In this document: piece by piece, positions 25,981 through 38,892 of the stretch
Numbering within the stretch: position 1 is the first letter of the stretch
Layout: each line of letters begins with the position of its first letter
Assembly (NCBI GenBank): GCA_015039365.1
Contig: WION01000009.1
Span: 558,001 to 622,000 of the forward strand
DNA: 64,000 nt
From: Amanita rubescens
Taxonomy: Eukaryota; Basidiomycota; Agaricomycetes; Agaricales; Amanitaceae
Reading direction: 5' to 3'
The notes under the pieces: generated by a model
Seen by the model: only the letters and a program-made list of their open reading frames with translations
Databases searched by the model: none
What the model was told of the DNA's origin: nothing
Program-made: the position numbers and the translations under genes

Positions 25981-28118
25981 CTACTTTTTCGCAATCTCCC
26001 TCGCAGCCTTTATCAATGGCGTCAGGGTACGCAGAGGTTCAGAGAGTTTGAAAAAGGGATGTTGGAGTAGTTCCGTGGCCGTCGGCCGTTTTTCCGCGTC
26101 GACTTCGAGGGTCTTGGCGAGATAATCTGCAAAGACTTGGGACAGATTCTCTGGGCTGGCGATTTGAGGCGTGCCGTTGGTCGCGATGAGGATAAAGGGC
26201 TTTAAGTGGGTTCTGGTTCAAGTACGGAGGTTCGCCTTCGATCATTTCTGTGCCCAAGTCGCGTTACAGAAGAGAACAAAAAAAACGGCGTAGACAATAA
26301 CGCACCAATGGCCATGATGCCCAGACTCCAAATGTCTACTTTCGGACCGTACGCTTTTCGGGTGACAACTTCGGGTGCCATCCAATATGGCGTGCCGACC
26401 ATGGTGGTACGTTTAGCCTGCGTCGGATCAGATATTTGCGCGCAAAAACCAAAATCGGCTGTGTGGGGAGAGTTAGAAAAAAGAGGCTAGCAGGCGGCGG
26501 CTAAGGACTAACTCAGTTTGATATCGCCCTGCATGCTCAACAAAACATTGTCGCTCTTGATGTCACGGTGAATGACACCGTGCCTGTGTAAATGTTCGAG
26601 ACCTTGGGCAGTCTCTCTGGACACTGCGGCAATCTGGCCTTCTGTCATGAGGTTGGCGGTGACGACGTCTGTGAGGGAACCACCCTCCATGTACTCCATG
26701 ACGACCCATAAATCGTTCTTGTAGAGGAACGAGTCTATATAATTGACAATATTGGGATGACGAGAAGATCGCATGACGAGAATTTCGTTAATGATGAGCT
26801 CCTTTTTCGGCTGCTTGTCGAGGTCCATTTGTTTGATGGCGACGGATAGATTTGTGCCGACTTGATAAGCGGTGTAGACGCCCCCGGAAGCGCTTAGCGA
26901 GGGCAATTAGCGCCAAGTTGTTGAAAGTCGCGGTTATTTGCTACTCACCCCTGACCAATCTTGACGAGATTGCGGTATAGCTTTGTGGGATCTGCATCTG
27001 TGCAGATGGCCTGGAGACGTTTGATAATGTCTTCATCCTTGGTTTTGTCCTTTGTCCTCTTTCTTGGGGTAGCGACTCCGGAGACCTTTGCCAAATTAGA
27101 TTGGGCAGTAGAGTTCTGGCCAGAGGTAGATACGGCGCGAGGATCCCTCGACTTGAGGGGTAGATCGGTGGCAGAAGAACCAGGGGAAGGTTTGGAGGGT
27201 AATTGGGTGGCCTGATCCTTAATAGCGGCGGGAACGGAGGAGGGTGGGGCAGGAGATCGCCTGTCGCGAGTGGTATTGGCGCGGCCGAGAGCGTCAAGGG
27301 GTTTAGTTGGTCTAGGTGGGATGCGCTGTGATGTGGACCTGTCCAAAGCGGGTGTAGCGATGGAGGGCGGAGTGGGAGCAGGACGATATGGCGTAGGGCC
27401 GGTGATGACGGTCGATCCCGGAGGCGAAGGCTTTTTGGGGGGAGGCGGGGGGAGGCGGGTAGGTAACGCAGGAGACATACGTACCGGAATTCGAAAGTCG
27501 TCAACGGGGTCAACAGCGCCGAGTTTATCCCAGACGTCGTTGGCGGGACCCTCTTGATAAAATTTGACAATCTCCATGACTGCTTGGGGGTTCCTTTCCT
27601 GTTCCTGACGAGAGATGCCACTCTCTTGGAGGAGTTGCTGCCATTCCTTTGGGAGACCTGTAAATTCTCCTGTGGAAGAGTTGAAACCGACGTGGGTGAG
27701 ATGAACGGGGTCATAAGGAGTACTGATTTCTGGACGCTTTGTGGTATTGAAGACTTCTGACATGAATCCAAGGACGCCTTTTTTAGGCTTTGTTGAAGTG
27801 GTAGCGCTACGGGATCTTGGAGGAGTGAGTGAAATGTTGATCTGGTATGGATTGTCTTCTAGAAGCGAGTTGTGAAGCTGAAGGGATAACATCGGGTGGA
27901 AAGATGTCGTTGAGGTTTGCAGTGTTAGCTCTAGATGGACGAGTTGGAGCAGCCATTGGAGGAGGAGGAGGTGAATTGAGTAAAGAAGTGTAACGTGCAG
28001 CTTGAGCAGCGTATAAATTTGAATCAGCGATGAGCGCGTTTAATTCGCGAATTGACTCTCTCGATGGTCGATGGTATTCGACAGTGATCTTGGCTGCTCT
28101 AGTAGACGACGACGACAT
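25981..28118 (-). CDS. p21-activated protein kinase (PAK; Ste20/Cla4 group)
   Basis: This kinase is activated by Cdc42/Rac GTPases and controls polarity, septation and pheromone MAPK signalling. From the start at 28118 ([20 protein letters not shown]) there is a Pro-rich N-terminus. A CRIB/PBD module with its C-terminal inhibitory helix follows: [20 protein letters not shown] and [16 protein letters not shown]. After a long basic Pro-rich linker comes the kinase domain: [19 protein letters not shown] (ATP Lys), HRDIKSDN catalytic loop, [12 protein letters not shown]+1 loop and [17 protein letters not shown]. It ends [13 protein letters not shown] see no PH domain, which argues against a classical Cla4 and leaves Ste20-type or a PH-less PAK. 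The ATG is only 4 bp after the stop codon of the upstream cystathionine synthase gene. Confidence 0.9.
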
Positions 28119-28122
28119 CGGA

Positions 28123-29296
<1,174 letters not shown>

Positions 29297-29319
29297 GGTA
29301 ATTGCCGTACGGGCCGGAT

Positions 29320-29930
29320 CTAGCTAATACACAAAACAATTATGCGAGCCCCTTTAGCATCTCTTAGCTTCAACTCCCAGGGCTTGCCCATCCATGTAGC
29401 CAACTCCGTATGATCCCGATAGGCGTCACCCGTGTTCGGGTGAATAAAGACGCTAGGAGTAAAAAGTAAATTCAAGTTTCGAGTACAGCTCAAAGTAATA
29501 CCCACGAGCAAGGGCCGCGATAGACGGCGAGGAACGAAAAGATTGCTCCCGTTTGATGCGGATTGAATGTATTAACTTCGAACATGGGCGTTGGATGAGG
29601 TCCAACTGCCCTATCCCAGAGCCGATAAATACGCATCTCGGGAAATTCCCGCCTGATCCGCTCGTGTAGCTGGCGAGCATACTCCATATCGTCTAGAGTG
29701 TAATAGACTGTGTATGTTATTAGGCTGGCGTAGGCTACTAGACACTGACACTCACCATGGAAATCAAAGCCATTCTTATCTGAACGAATGGGCGCTGGAA
29801 AAGTATGATAGGCAGGAGAAAGACTATCTGTGGGAGGGTTATAGAGAGACTTTCCATCAGGGTTGCGCTCGTCGCCAAGGGGTGCAGCGTTCTCATAGCC
29901 TGCAAGTACGTCAGGGAAATTAGACATCAT
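29320..29930 (-). CDS. DOPA 4,5-dioxygenase family protein (DODA-like aromatic ring-opening dioxygenase)
   Basis: These are small non-heme iron enzymes that cleave catechol rings. The fly-agaric member makes betalamic and muscaflavin pigment precursors from L-DOPA, but most fungal members have no known substrate. The protein starts MMSNFPDVLAGYENAAPLGD (29930, or 29927). An intron splits NGFDFH/VYYTLDDMEYARQL. Then come RREFPEMRIYRLWDRAVGPH, PTPMFEVNTF and, after a second intron, FIHPNTGDAYRDHTELATWM. The conserved histidines (FDFH, VGPH, FIHPN, RDHT) are the presumed iron ligands and acid/base residues. Length is about 165-170 residues, as usual. It is divergent from the Far1-like scaffold with only 55 bp between the two starts. 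Confidence 0.85.
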
Positions 29931-29985
29931 GCACCTCCGCCTTTCTCCCACCTCATCATTCCGTCTTTCCCATCCCTTTTCTCTC
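29931..29985. promoter_or_regulatory. Very short divergent promoter (DODA / Far1-like scaffold)
   Basis: Only 55 bp separate the two start codons. The sequence is pyrimidine-rich on the plus strand (TCTTTCC and TTTCTCTC tracts), typical of fungal core promoters. Each gene's 5' UTR must overlap its neighbour's promoter or coding region. Confidence 0.5.
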
Positions 29986-32900
29986 ATGCATAACCCAATC
30001 CCAGTCGTTTCAAATCACGATTCACTCGACGACGAGGAAGAATGCCCCGTCTGTCTCGAACCTCTTAGTTTCAGTTTCAGACTACCAGGTGAAAAACCCC
30101 ACGTCGTTCCAGAGTGTGGTCATGCCCTTCACGAGGTTCGCTTCACTTGATTTCCATCTACCACCCTCAACTCTCACCAGGCTTGTTTCACCGCCGTTTA
30201 TGGCCCCCTTCCGAGCCAGAATGGCAGATCTCGCAAACCAAACCTTGGCGTTTGCGGCGTATGCAGGCGACCGATGAAGGGCGACGTTGGAAAATCCAAT
30301 AGTGCGTTCCATCTACACACTCTACCCTCTTTTTTAACCATGCCAAACTCTCAGAGCTCGCCGCCCTTACCGGCATGTCTGAACATAAATCTCCAAGCGC
30401 TCTTTTTCCTGGCCGTGAAACTCCTACAGCCGCCCGGGGCGCTCCAACTCCGCGTCCATTCGACCCAAACGAAGACGATCCTTTAGACCACGTTGCCCTC
30501 TCAAGATCCTCCGCAGGCGAACATTCCCCATACGTTATTGCCCCTTCAATCCAACTTCGCTCAGAATTCCCCACCCTTACCCGAACAAACGAACCAAGCC
30601 AACCCCTCACATGCATCGTCGTCATTGAACTCGCCGGAAAACGCCCATCAGGAAACATACCTGGTCTCGCCCCTAGCCCAGTCATGCAAGATAATTACGT
30701 ACTACGGAGCACCCCTGGCTCCATCAAAAATAACATCTCGCCGCACTCGAGTCCCAATCTTGACCAGCTTGGACGCGCCAGAGGCCTAAGCAATGTAACA
30801 TCCATGGTCGACCTGGCCGACCCTCCCCCCGAGCCAATCGCCAACATCATCCTCCGCGAGGAAGACTCGCCCTTTTCCACCATCACAGAAGATTTAAGGA
30901 ACCGCATCATAGATTGGAAAGGTCATCCCCTGTCAGATCTAGGTCCCTTGCAAATGTACGATCTTTTGTCCGTCAGACGCGAAACCGCCATCCGCGAATT
31001 TTATGTCTATCTCTTCAAAGAGGCCATCATCTGCGCCGTCGAGGAAAAGAAGCGAGGTTTTTCACGTTTACTGTCAGACCAGAGCTCTATCGCCACTAGC
31101 AGCTCCAGGGGCGTCCTCCGGCTAAAAGGTCGGATATACGTTCGCCATATACGTAACGTTACCGCATCGTCTGCGGCTGGCGAAATGAGTCTCACCATTG
31201 ACATGGAAGACGAGGTAGCATCCTTTATCCTCGTCTTCAAGGAACGCGCCGCCCTCGAGTCATGGAAAAACACGATACTGGCACTCGTCAACCTGTTCCG
31301 TGGGCCAAAGGCCGTGGAACCTCAAGTCCCCCTGGAGGAGTTTGGCGGAAGTCAAAAAGCAATGCGAATGCTTAGCGGAAGCACCATGACGACCATGAGC
31401 ACCGTCGACAGTCTCCTCCATAGCTCTGCCCGCTCCACCAATTCTTCCTTGACGTCCCACAGCTATTCGCAAAAGCCAATGGCACAAATCCCCTCTCAAA
31501 GATTATCACCTCTAGGCGAAGACGATGAACTGAGCTCTTACGATCAACATTCCGTCCTCGTCACTCCCTACACCTCCTCTGGTCCTTCCAACTCGCTAAC
31601 CCCTCTACCTCATCCACCCATGGACCTCATCATGGTCATTTCCGTCCCTCCCCCAATGTCGGTGCCTAGCACGGCCCAACTCAAAATTCGCGTCATCAAA
31701 ACCACTCTAGACTTTTTGCTAGCCTCTCTTGGCCCAAGGGACCGACTGAGCTTGGTCACATACGAAGTGGGACAAGGCGGGAAAGTACGAAAGACACCCT
31801 TTTTATGCGTTGGCAAGACCCAAAGCAGGAAGCGATTAACTAGGTTTATCGACATCATCGGGTCACGAATCGAAGAAGACGAGTTTCTGGTTCGCGGAAT
31901 AAAAGAGGAGCATACGGATGTCGTCAACGCCGTTAACCACGGTTAGTATATTCTCGCACTTTTTTCTTTCTTCGTCTCTCATCCTCGAAATAGGCTTCGA
32001 TGTGGTGTTACAGCGGAAAGGCCGGAACCCGATCGGTGGTATGATTCTCGTATCTGATACGAGCGAGCATACTAGACGAGCTCAGCTCGATCTCGTGCTA
32101 GCCCGCGCAGAAGCTGCGAATATGCCCATCCATTCGTTTGGGTACGGTCGGTCCCACGAGCCAAGCTCCATCTGGCTCATGTCCAGCAGCACGAAAGGAA
32201 CGTATACGTACGTCAAGGATTGGTACGATTTGCGGGATTGCGTTTCAGGCTGCGTGGGTGGGATGATGTCGATTGGTCTGCTCAGCATGCGTCTCCACAT
32301 GCGCGTCGTGGACGGTCACAGGTTCAAGGTACGAAAAGTTTCTGGTGGGCCGGCTGCGATCGTCGCTTCGGATGGTCAGAATGTGGATGTGGATGTGGGC
32401 GAGTTGAGGTATGGGGAACGGAAGGAGATGTTGATCGAGCTCGAGTTGGATAATTCGGACGCGTATCGGAGTGCGGTGCAGCAGCAGCATCTTGCGTTGT
32501 TGCAGAATCAGCAACAACATCAACATCAACACCAGCAGCAGCAACATATGTGGACGCGCGGTGGGAGCGTTTCTGCCGGTAGCATTGCAAACGGGAACGG
32601 AAGCATAGCGAGCAAGCGGATGATGAACGCTACGGATCAGTTCGTGCATAGTCTCGGGTTGGATTCGTTGGCGATCGATGACGGGGTGGATTTTGCGTTT
32701 GGGATGATGGATAGGATGATTGATGAAATTCCGGTGGTGGAGGTGGACGGATCGTTCTTTGATCCTGCTGCGAGCAAGCAGGTATCGCGTTTGGCTCATC
32801 CCGTGTTGCTCACCGTGACGTTGATGCCCATGTCGTTGAGCCCCGGCGGGGTGTCTGCACCTCCCCGCCAGCCTTCGCATACTTCGGATCCTGTCATCGT

Positions 32901-33393
32901 GAGGCGGAGGATGGAACTTTTGGCATCGGAGATGATATCCCGCGCGTTGGTGCTCGTTACCAAGGGTAATTACCAGCAGGGAAGGGTTATCTTTGCGGAG
33001 ACGAAGCGAATACTGCATACGGTGTTGCAGACGATATCTCAGTCGCTCCCTCCTCCGAATGTGGGTGGGAGTACGGTGAGGAACAGGAAGGAAGTGTTGG
33101 TTCTCGCAGCGGTGCGTGCGATGCAGAGCATTTTGCAGGATTTGCAGTTGTTGGCTGAGGCGTTGGAGGATAACGTGGAGATGTTTTCACATGATAATCG
33201 AAAGTTTGGTGCTCAGCAGGTATGTGTGTCATGTCGTGTGTGTGTGCGGGTGTTGAGCTTGTTTTAACAGGCCATGATTTTACGAGAACAAAAAGCTTGG
33301 ACGGGACGGAGCGCGACTGAACGATTGTTTTGGACTTCAGACAATGCGATCGAGCTCGTATCACGGAGCGCTGATTGGGTTCAGCGCGAGTAA
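29986..33393 (+). CDS. FAR1: RING-PH-VWA signalling scaffold (Far1/Ste5-like)
   Basis: Domain order is RING, PH, VWA, which defines the fungal pheromone/polarity scaffolds Far1 and Ste5. Basidiomycetes are known to have a single Far1-like member. The start MHNPIPVVSNHDSLDDEEE (29986) leads into the RING (CPVCLEPL...CGHALHEACF...VCGVCRRPM, with an intron inside). After a Pro-rich linker comes the PH domain (about 30980-31300: EFYVYLFKEAIICAVEEKKR, LKGRIYVRHI, SFILVFKERAALESWKNTIL). The VWA domain (about 31620-32260) begins MDLIMVISVPPPMS and continues LGPRDRLSLVTYE, GGMILVSD and IHSFGYGRSHEPSSIW. The usual MIDAS DxSxS is absent, so it is probably a metal-free protein-binding fold. A His/Gln-rich loop lies at about 32470-32550. 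After the last intron it ends SRSADWVQRE at 33393. A PAK gene is nearby. Confidence 0.85.
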
Positions 33394-34072
33394 CGATCCA
33401 TGTTCACTTTTTTCTTTTCTTTCTTGGGCGTCGTTCTTTTTTTATTATTCTATATTAAGGGCCATCCTCCTTCAAGATAGAAAACCATCCTCTGGCTGTT
33501 ACCTTACTTGTACCAATTCTGTCTCTCTCGTTGCTCTGTACAGGACACCATCTTTTTCTTCTTTCTTTCTCGAGGTTGATCTTCGTTCGTTTACTTATAT
33601 ATATAATGTTCCGCTCATCTCTCGTTTCTCTGTCTATTCGATTAGGATCTATGCAACTTAGTGTATCGTCTTGGCGTAAAGGCGCAATATTGGTATCTAT
33701 ATACGGACTTTTTTTTTCTCCTTCAAAAATAAATCCTTGAAACGTGCGAACCGGAAATGAAGTAACAACCCCCTGCAGGGATGACGAGAGTGTGAGTCTG
33801 TGAGTCATCTAAACGTCATAAGGACTGATAAGAGGTGGCCGAGGGACTTGGCACTTTGTAGAAGCGTGTTTTATTTTTGTAATTTTTTTTTTTTGATATC
33901 GAGGGTTGGTGGTCTTGAAGCGGTGGGCGCCAGGTTCGGGTTAACCTCATCCCACCCCACCCCCACTCCGACTACATACAATACGCTACCGCATAACAAC
34001 CGCCGGAGGCTATTTATACCGTACCTAAAAAACCTTGGTCGAAAAAAAATCTCGGTGCCCAATTATTTCAAT
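33394..34072. other. Intergenic region (scaffold 3' flank / F-box promoter)
   Basis: Tandem gene spacing of about 680 bp. It is T- and C-rich, with an 11-12-nt T run at about 33882-33893. The open frame upstream of 34073 has no in-frame ATG near the gene. No RNA gene or repeat family is recognised. Confidence 0.5.
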
Positions 34073-35825
34073 ATGAACGTTCAGGATAGTTCTTCCAACT
34101 CGTTTCTTGACAACGACGTCGCAGCCGAGTCGGTATGGTTAACAGATACACTCAACATCTCTCCACCCGACTCGCTCGTTCCCCACCTCCTCGGGACCAA
34201 CGCGCTCCTCACCGGTCGGCTCGCCGTTCAAGTCCAAGGAACGTTCCCCAAAGTCCAAAACGATATTTCTAGATTGGACACGCGAATCTCCCGACTGTCT
34301 GCCGTGCTAGACAAGCTCGTCGAGAAGCGCGGAAAGCTGAGAGAGTACCTCGACCAGCATTCGGCTCTCTTTTCTCCCGCGAGACGCGTGCCGCCTGAAA
34401 TTTGGGGAGAGATTTTTCAGTATTGTCTTCCCTCGGACGCGGCTGTTGAGGATCTGCGGTGTAGCCGATCAATAGTGGAAGACCGGTTCAGCTCGTGTTC
34501 GTCCGACGGCGGTGCGGTGGCAGGTGTGAGCAGCCGCAGCGGTGACGATGAAGATACGAGGGCTCCGTGGGTGTTTACGAGAGTTTCTCGCGGTTTACGG
34601 TTTGCGGCCGTGTCTTGTCCGAGGTTGTGGACGCGGGTGATCGTGTGCGTCGACGATCATGCGGTGTTGGATAGACGCAAGTTGAGGCCGTTGGCGCACG
34701 TTCTTAGGCTTTCGGGAAATTTGCCCTTGTCCGTGACGCTCTTTGGACGGTCGTACGATGCGGGGGCGTTTGAACTGTGGGCGCAGTCGCCGACGGCGCA
34801 GTGCATGGCTGCGACGTGTCAGCGGTGGGAGAAGCTCCAGCTTAGCCATGTTCCGTGTCCGACGCAGAACAGGTTCTATACGGCGTTGAGAAATAGGCTG
34901 GATAGTCTCAAGGTTCTCGAGACGCATTTTACGTCGGAGCTTCCCCGCGGGAAACCGTTCGCTTGTGACGTCTTTGCGAATACCCCGAAGCTGCGGTCGT
35001 TGACAGTGACGGGAGCGTTTCCGTACGATGCGGTGCATCTGCCGATGCAGCAATTGGCGAGTTGCTCGATGCACGGCGTTTTGTATTTTCCTCGGCTGAT
35101 CCAGAGCTGTCCTGATCTTGTGGATTTGAATCTGACGCTGCCACCCGCGGGGGTGAGAGTTGAACCCTTTACGTTGCTCAGGAGCGAACGTGTACGGACG
35201 CTGCGACTCGATTTGCACACGGCGGATCATTTGTTGACTGACCAAGTGCTCAGGGCTCTTGACCTGCCTTTGCTTTCAACTCTTTATCTCGAATGCCATC
35301 ATTTACCAGACGATGGCGCGCTCAAGTTCTTCAAGAAAAACAGCACGATCACGCATCTGACTTTTCGAGTTGACAAGTGGTCAGAAGATAGTCTTGTGCG
35401 GAGTTTACAGTCATTGTCATCCTTGAAACATTTGTGCGTATCTATCTGGCCTGGCTCTGTGAAGGACACGGAACTGTTGTTGAACAATCTCGCTCGGAGA
35501 AGAAGAGGTCCTGAACTGTTGACACCGATTTTACCGCGACTTCAAGCAATAGAGCTCGTCTCTCGCGTAGCCTGATTTTCCAGTGGAGACTTTTATTAGA
35601 TTGGTGCGTGCGCGATGGACGTTTGGTCGACGAGGAAGCGAAGTGGAGGGTGGGTTGCTCGCTGTACCACTCAAGAGCGTGAACGTGTTTTTGCACGGTT
35701 CGGATGTGGCTGACCATGTGTCAGCTACTCTTTCAAAATTGAAAGACTTGAAAGAAGCTGGTCTCGATGTTCGTGCGTATGCTAAAGGATTGTTAATGCC
35801 TGGTCTTGGACGTCGGATTATTTGA
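34073..35825 (+). CDS. F-box-like domain protein (Agaricomycete family; probable frame break)
   Basis: It has the architecture common in mushroom genomes: an N-terminal coiled coil (about 34260-34360, ISRLDTRISRLSAVLDKLVE), an F-box core (RRVPPEIWGEIFQYCLP, about 34384-34434) that should bind Skp1 of an SCF ubiquitin ligase, and a leucine-rich-repeat-like C-terminal half (LRSLTVTGAFPYDAVHLPMQ, LVDLNLTLPPAG, STLYLECHHLP). The target is unknown. No introns are evident. The main frame stops at 35575, but family-like text continues in the +1 frame (PDFPVETFIRLVRARWTFG to GRRII, stop 35825). One surplus base near 35563-35572 is the simplest explanation. The start MNVQDSSSNSFLDND at 34073 is chosen over upstream low-complexity sequence. 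Confidence 0.75.
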
Positions 35826-35962
35826 TACCGTTTTGATATTTAGTAGACATCAATTTTAATTTTAATTTTAGCACCAGAGTTGCTGACATAAGCAATTGAA
35901 CTTCATAAACAACATCCACGCTGAAGAAAGGTTGGCTTCCCCTCCTCCCGTCACCTATCACA

Positions 35963-38786
35963 ATGTCGTCCGGGATGAGGAAAAGAGGGTCGTCATCGCG
36001 CTCCGGAGAGTCCCTTTATGAAGATGAGCAAGAACACCTGGTCGAAGAAGACGTTAATGATGTATACCAAGATCCTGTATGAGATTTCGAGGAAAACACT
36101 AGCACAACCTGACGCGTTTTCTGCTCTAGGAAAAGCGACATGCTATTGAATTGGCTCTAGAAACCCCCAGAGGAAGCGCTATAGTCGTTGCACTGCTGAC
36201 TGCGCTTTCATTTGGGGTGCGGTTTTACAAGATCAACCATCCAGACCAAGTCGTGTAAGTGATCGCTACGCATGTGTGTGTGGCGCAACTGAGCATCGAA
36301 TGCTGCAGCTTTGACGAGGTCCACTTTGGAAAGTTCGCGGCATACTACCTTTCACGACAGTACTACTTTGATGTTCACCCTCCGTTCGCAAAGATGCTTT
36401 TTGGTCTGGCTGGATGGTTTGTTGGCTTTGATGGGCAGTTCCTATTCGAGAATATTGGGGAAAGCTACACAAAAAATCACGTCCCTTACGTAGGGATGCG
36501 CGCCTTACCTGCTACGCTCAGTAGTCTAACGGTGCCTATTGTCTATGCCATCATGAAGGAGAGTGGTTATCCTACCATCATTTCTGCATTTTCGGCCCTC
36601 ATCATTCTATTTGGTAGGTTGGCGCCTGTTGCTGTTTTGTATTGTCTGATCGTCTCAACCAGACAACGCGCATGTCACTGAATCACGGCTTATCCTTCTG
36701 GATGCCATCATGATTTTCTTCTTGGCTTTGACCATATATGCCTATGTCCGCTTCAAGAAGCTTCGGTACAAGTGGGTGTCGCCCCGTGTATTAATTGGTC
36801 TGCTGCTCACATATTCATTCTAGGCAGTTCACCATCGAGTGGTGGACATGGTTAGTCTTGACCGGAGTATTTATGGCTTGCACTTGGGGATCCAAGGTCA
36901 ATGGCATTTTGGCAGTCTTCGCCATCGGGATTGCTGTACTCATCGACCTCTGGGATATATTAGACATAAAGAAAGGACATAGTATGGTGCGTTGGAATGA
37001 CATAGGTCGGCTTGTTCTGACATGAGAACTTAGGATTACTTCTGGAGGCACTTTATGGCTCGTGCCACGGGCTTGATTCTCGTTCCCTTTATTCTATATC
37101 TCTCCTTCTTTTACGTCCACTTCTCTATCTTGACAACCTCCGGCCCTGGCGATACATTTATGAGTCCAGCGTTCCAAGAAACCTTGGCCGGTAATGAATT
37201 GCTTCTGAAGAGTCACGGTAAATAACTCTCCGTACTCGTGCCGAAGGATTGCTGACGCGAAGATCAGAGATTCACTACTATGATACCGTGGCCCTGAAGC
37301 ACAAGGATTCCAAGGTTTTCCTTCATTCCCACCTCGAAAAGTATCCACTCAAATATGACGATGGACGAATCAGCAGTCAAGGTCGGCGGAATCTCCAGTG
37401 ACTTTTTGGCTTACTCACTTGGATCAATAGGCCAGCAAGTTACAGGTTATGCACACAACGATACGAATAATTTTTGGCAAATTATTCCGACTAAATCGCT
37501 CCCCGAGACTGGCCGTGGAAGGATTGTGAGACACAAGGACGTCATTCGCCTCCTCCATGTCAACACCAACACCCACTTGCTTACGCATGATGTTGCCTCG
37601 CCACTCATGCCTACAAACCAAGAATTCACCACCTGGCCCAGAGATGACGATTCTAGACACAACGATACCCTGTTCACGCTCGTGCTAAACGAAGGGGACG
37701 AAGGTCAAGTATGGAAGAGCAAGTCGGGTCACTTCAAACTAGTTCATGTCCCGACCAAAGTGTCAATGTGGACTCACTCCGGACAGCTGCCCGACTGGGC
37801 ATTCAAACAGCAAGAGATTAACGGGAACAAGAATCCGACGGAGAGGACAGCCACTTGGTTCGTGGACGATATCGTTGCTGATCAACGTAAGTCAGTTTGC
37901 CTACATCGATCGTTACATTCTCTGACTCTGAATATAGATGGCGAGACGGACCTTGGTGGCCGTACTGAGAAACAGCAAGCGAAGGAGCCAAAGTCAATGA
38001 ATTTCTTCAGGAAGTTTGCAGAGCTGCAGCTCTTGATGTTGCAACACAATGCAGGATTAACTGCATCTCATCCCTATGCCAGCGGACCAATTAACTGGCC
38101 ATTTGTACTGAGTGGTATCAGCTTCTGGACGGAGGCTGATCCCCAAAAGCAGATCTACCTGGCTGGTAACGTTATTGGCTGGTGGACTTGTACCATTGGC
38201 TTGTCGATATTCGTTGGTGTCCTCGGGGCAGATCTGATTGCACGACGCCGTGCGATGGATCCTATTGCTGACCGTACGTTTGTGTTCCGTGCTATTAGTA
38301 TGACGATGATAACATTTTCTGCAGCTGTGCGAAATCGTCTCTGGAACAACGCAGGCTTCTTCTTCCTTGTGTGGGGTGTGCATTATGCCCCGTTCTTCCT
38401 GATGAACCGTCAACTGTTTATTCACCACTATCTGCCATCACACCTTGCTTCAGCCCTGGTCGTCGGCGCCGTGCTCAATTTCATTTTGAGCGAAACAATT
38501 AACTATCCAATCTCCATCGCCGACAATAATACACGAAGAAGGCCTTCGCAATGCTCCGACATTGGCCTCAAGGGGCCAATTATCGTTTTTATATACAGTC
38601 TCGTTCTGCTTTCGATGTTTAGTTTCTTGTCCCCGCTAACGTATGGAACGCCTGGGTGAGTGTCCAAACCTGATAACTGATGCGCCGAGTCTGATGAAAT
38701 GTTTAAGTTTGACTGGAGAGGAGGTGAATGCCAGGCGATTGTTGTCGACCTGGACGCTACACTTTGCAGCGAAGAGCACACCTTGA
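35963..38786 (+). CDS. PMT4: Protein O-mannosyltransferase, PMT4 subfamily
   Basis: This ER membrane enzyme transfers mannose from dolichyl-phosphate-mannose to Ser/Thr of membrane-bound and GPI-type cargo. The start MSSGMRKRGSSSRSGESLYE is at 35963. The first luminal loop carries the essential acidic pair FDEVHFGKF, followed by YFDVHPPFAKMLFGLAGW. The MIR region has the Pmt4-specific LKYDDGRISSQGQQVTGY and HNDTNNFWQI, rather than the GGGLLHSH text of Pmt1/2. C-terminal membrane helices include RNRLWNNAGFFFLVWGVHYA and FLMNRQLFIHHYLPSHLASA. A last small exon ends WTLHFAAKSTP. About 8 introns are inferred. It is followed after only 106 bp by MVP1 on the same strand. The Ser/Thr-rich surface protein at 13995 is the kind of membrane cargo that Pmt4 modifies. 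Confidence 0.92.
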
Positions 38787-38892
38787 TGTAATGATGTTGT
38801 AGGGTAGCGTAGTTGAATGATATGATATGCACAGCCACTACAGGCTCTAGTACGGCACGCGTGACCGGCCTAGTAGCTCTTCCTGCTCAAGC

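Noticed and set aside
26941..27771. 276-codon second minus-strand frame in the PAK linker
   Set aside because: It is the shifted frame of a Pro-rich low-complexity region. The frame with the CRIB motif is the real one.
32245..33018. 257-codon antisense frame rich in His, Arg and Leu
   Set aside because: It is antisense to the scaffold gene, whose VWA and His/Gln-rich region explains the odd composition.
33394..34072. Possible pheromone precursor or pheromone-receptor gene near the PAK/scaffold pair
   Set aside because: I looked because of the mating-pathway context, but found no short frame with a CaaX ending and no seven-helix frame.
34595..35245. 216-codon antisense frame in the F-box gene
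   Set aside because: It is very Arg/Gln-rich and only mirrors codon bias of the leucine-rich sense protein.
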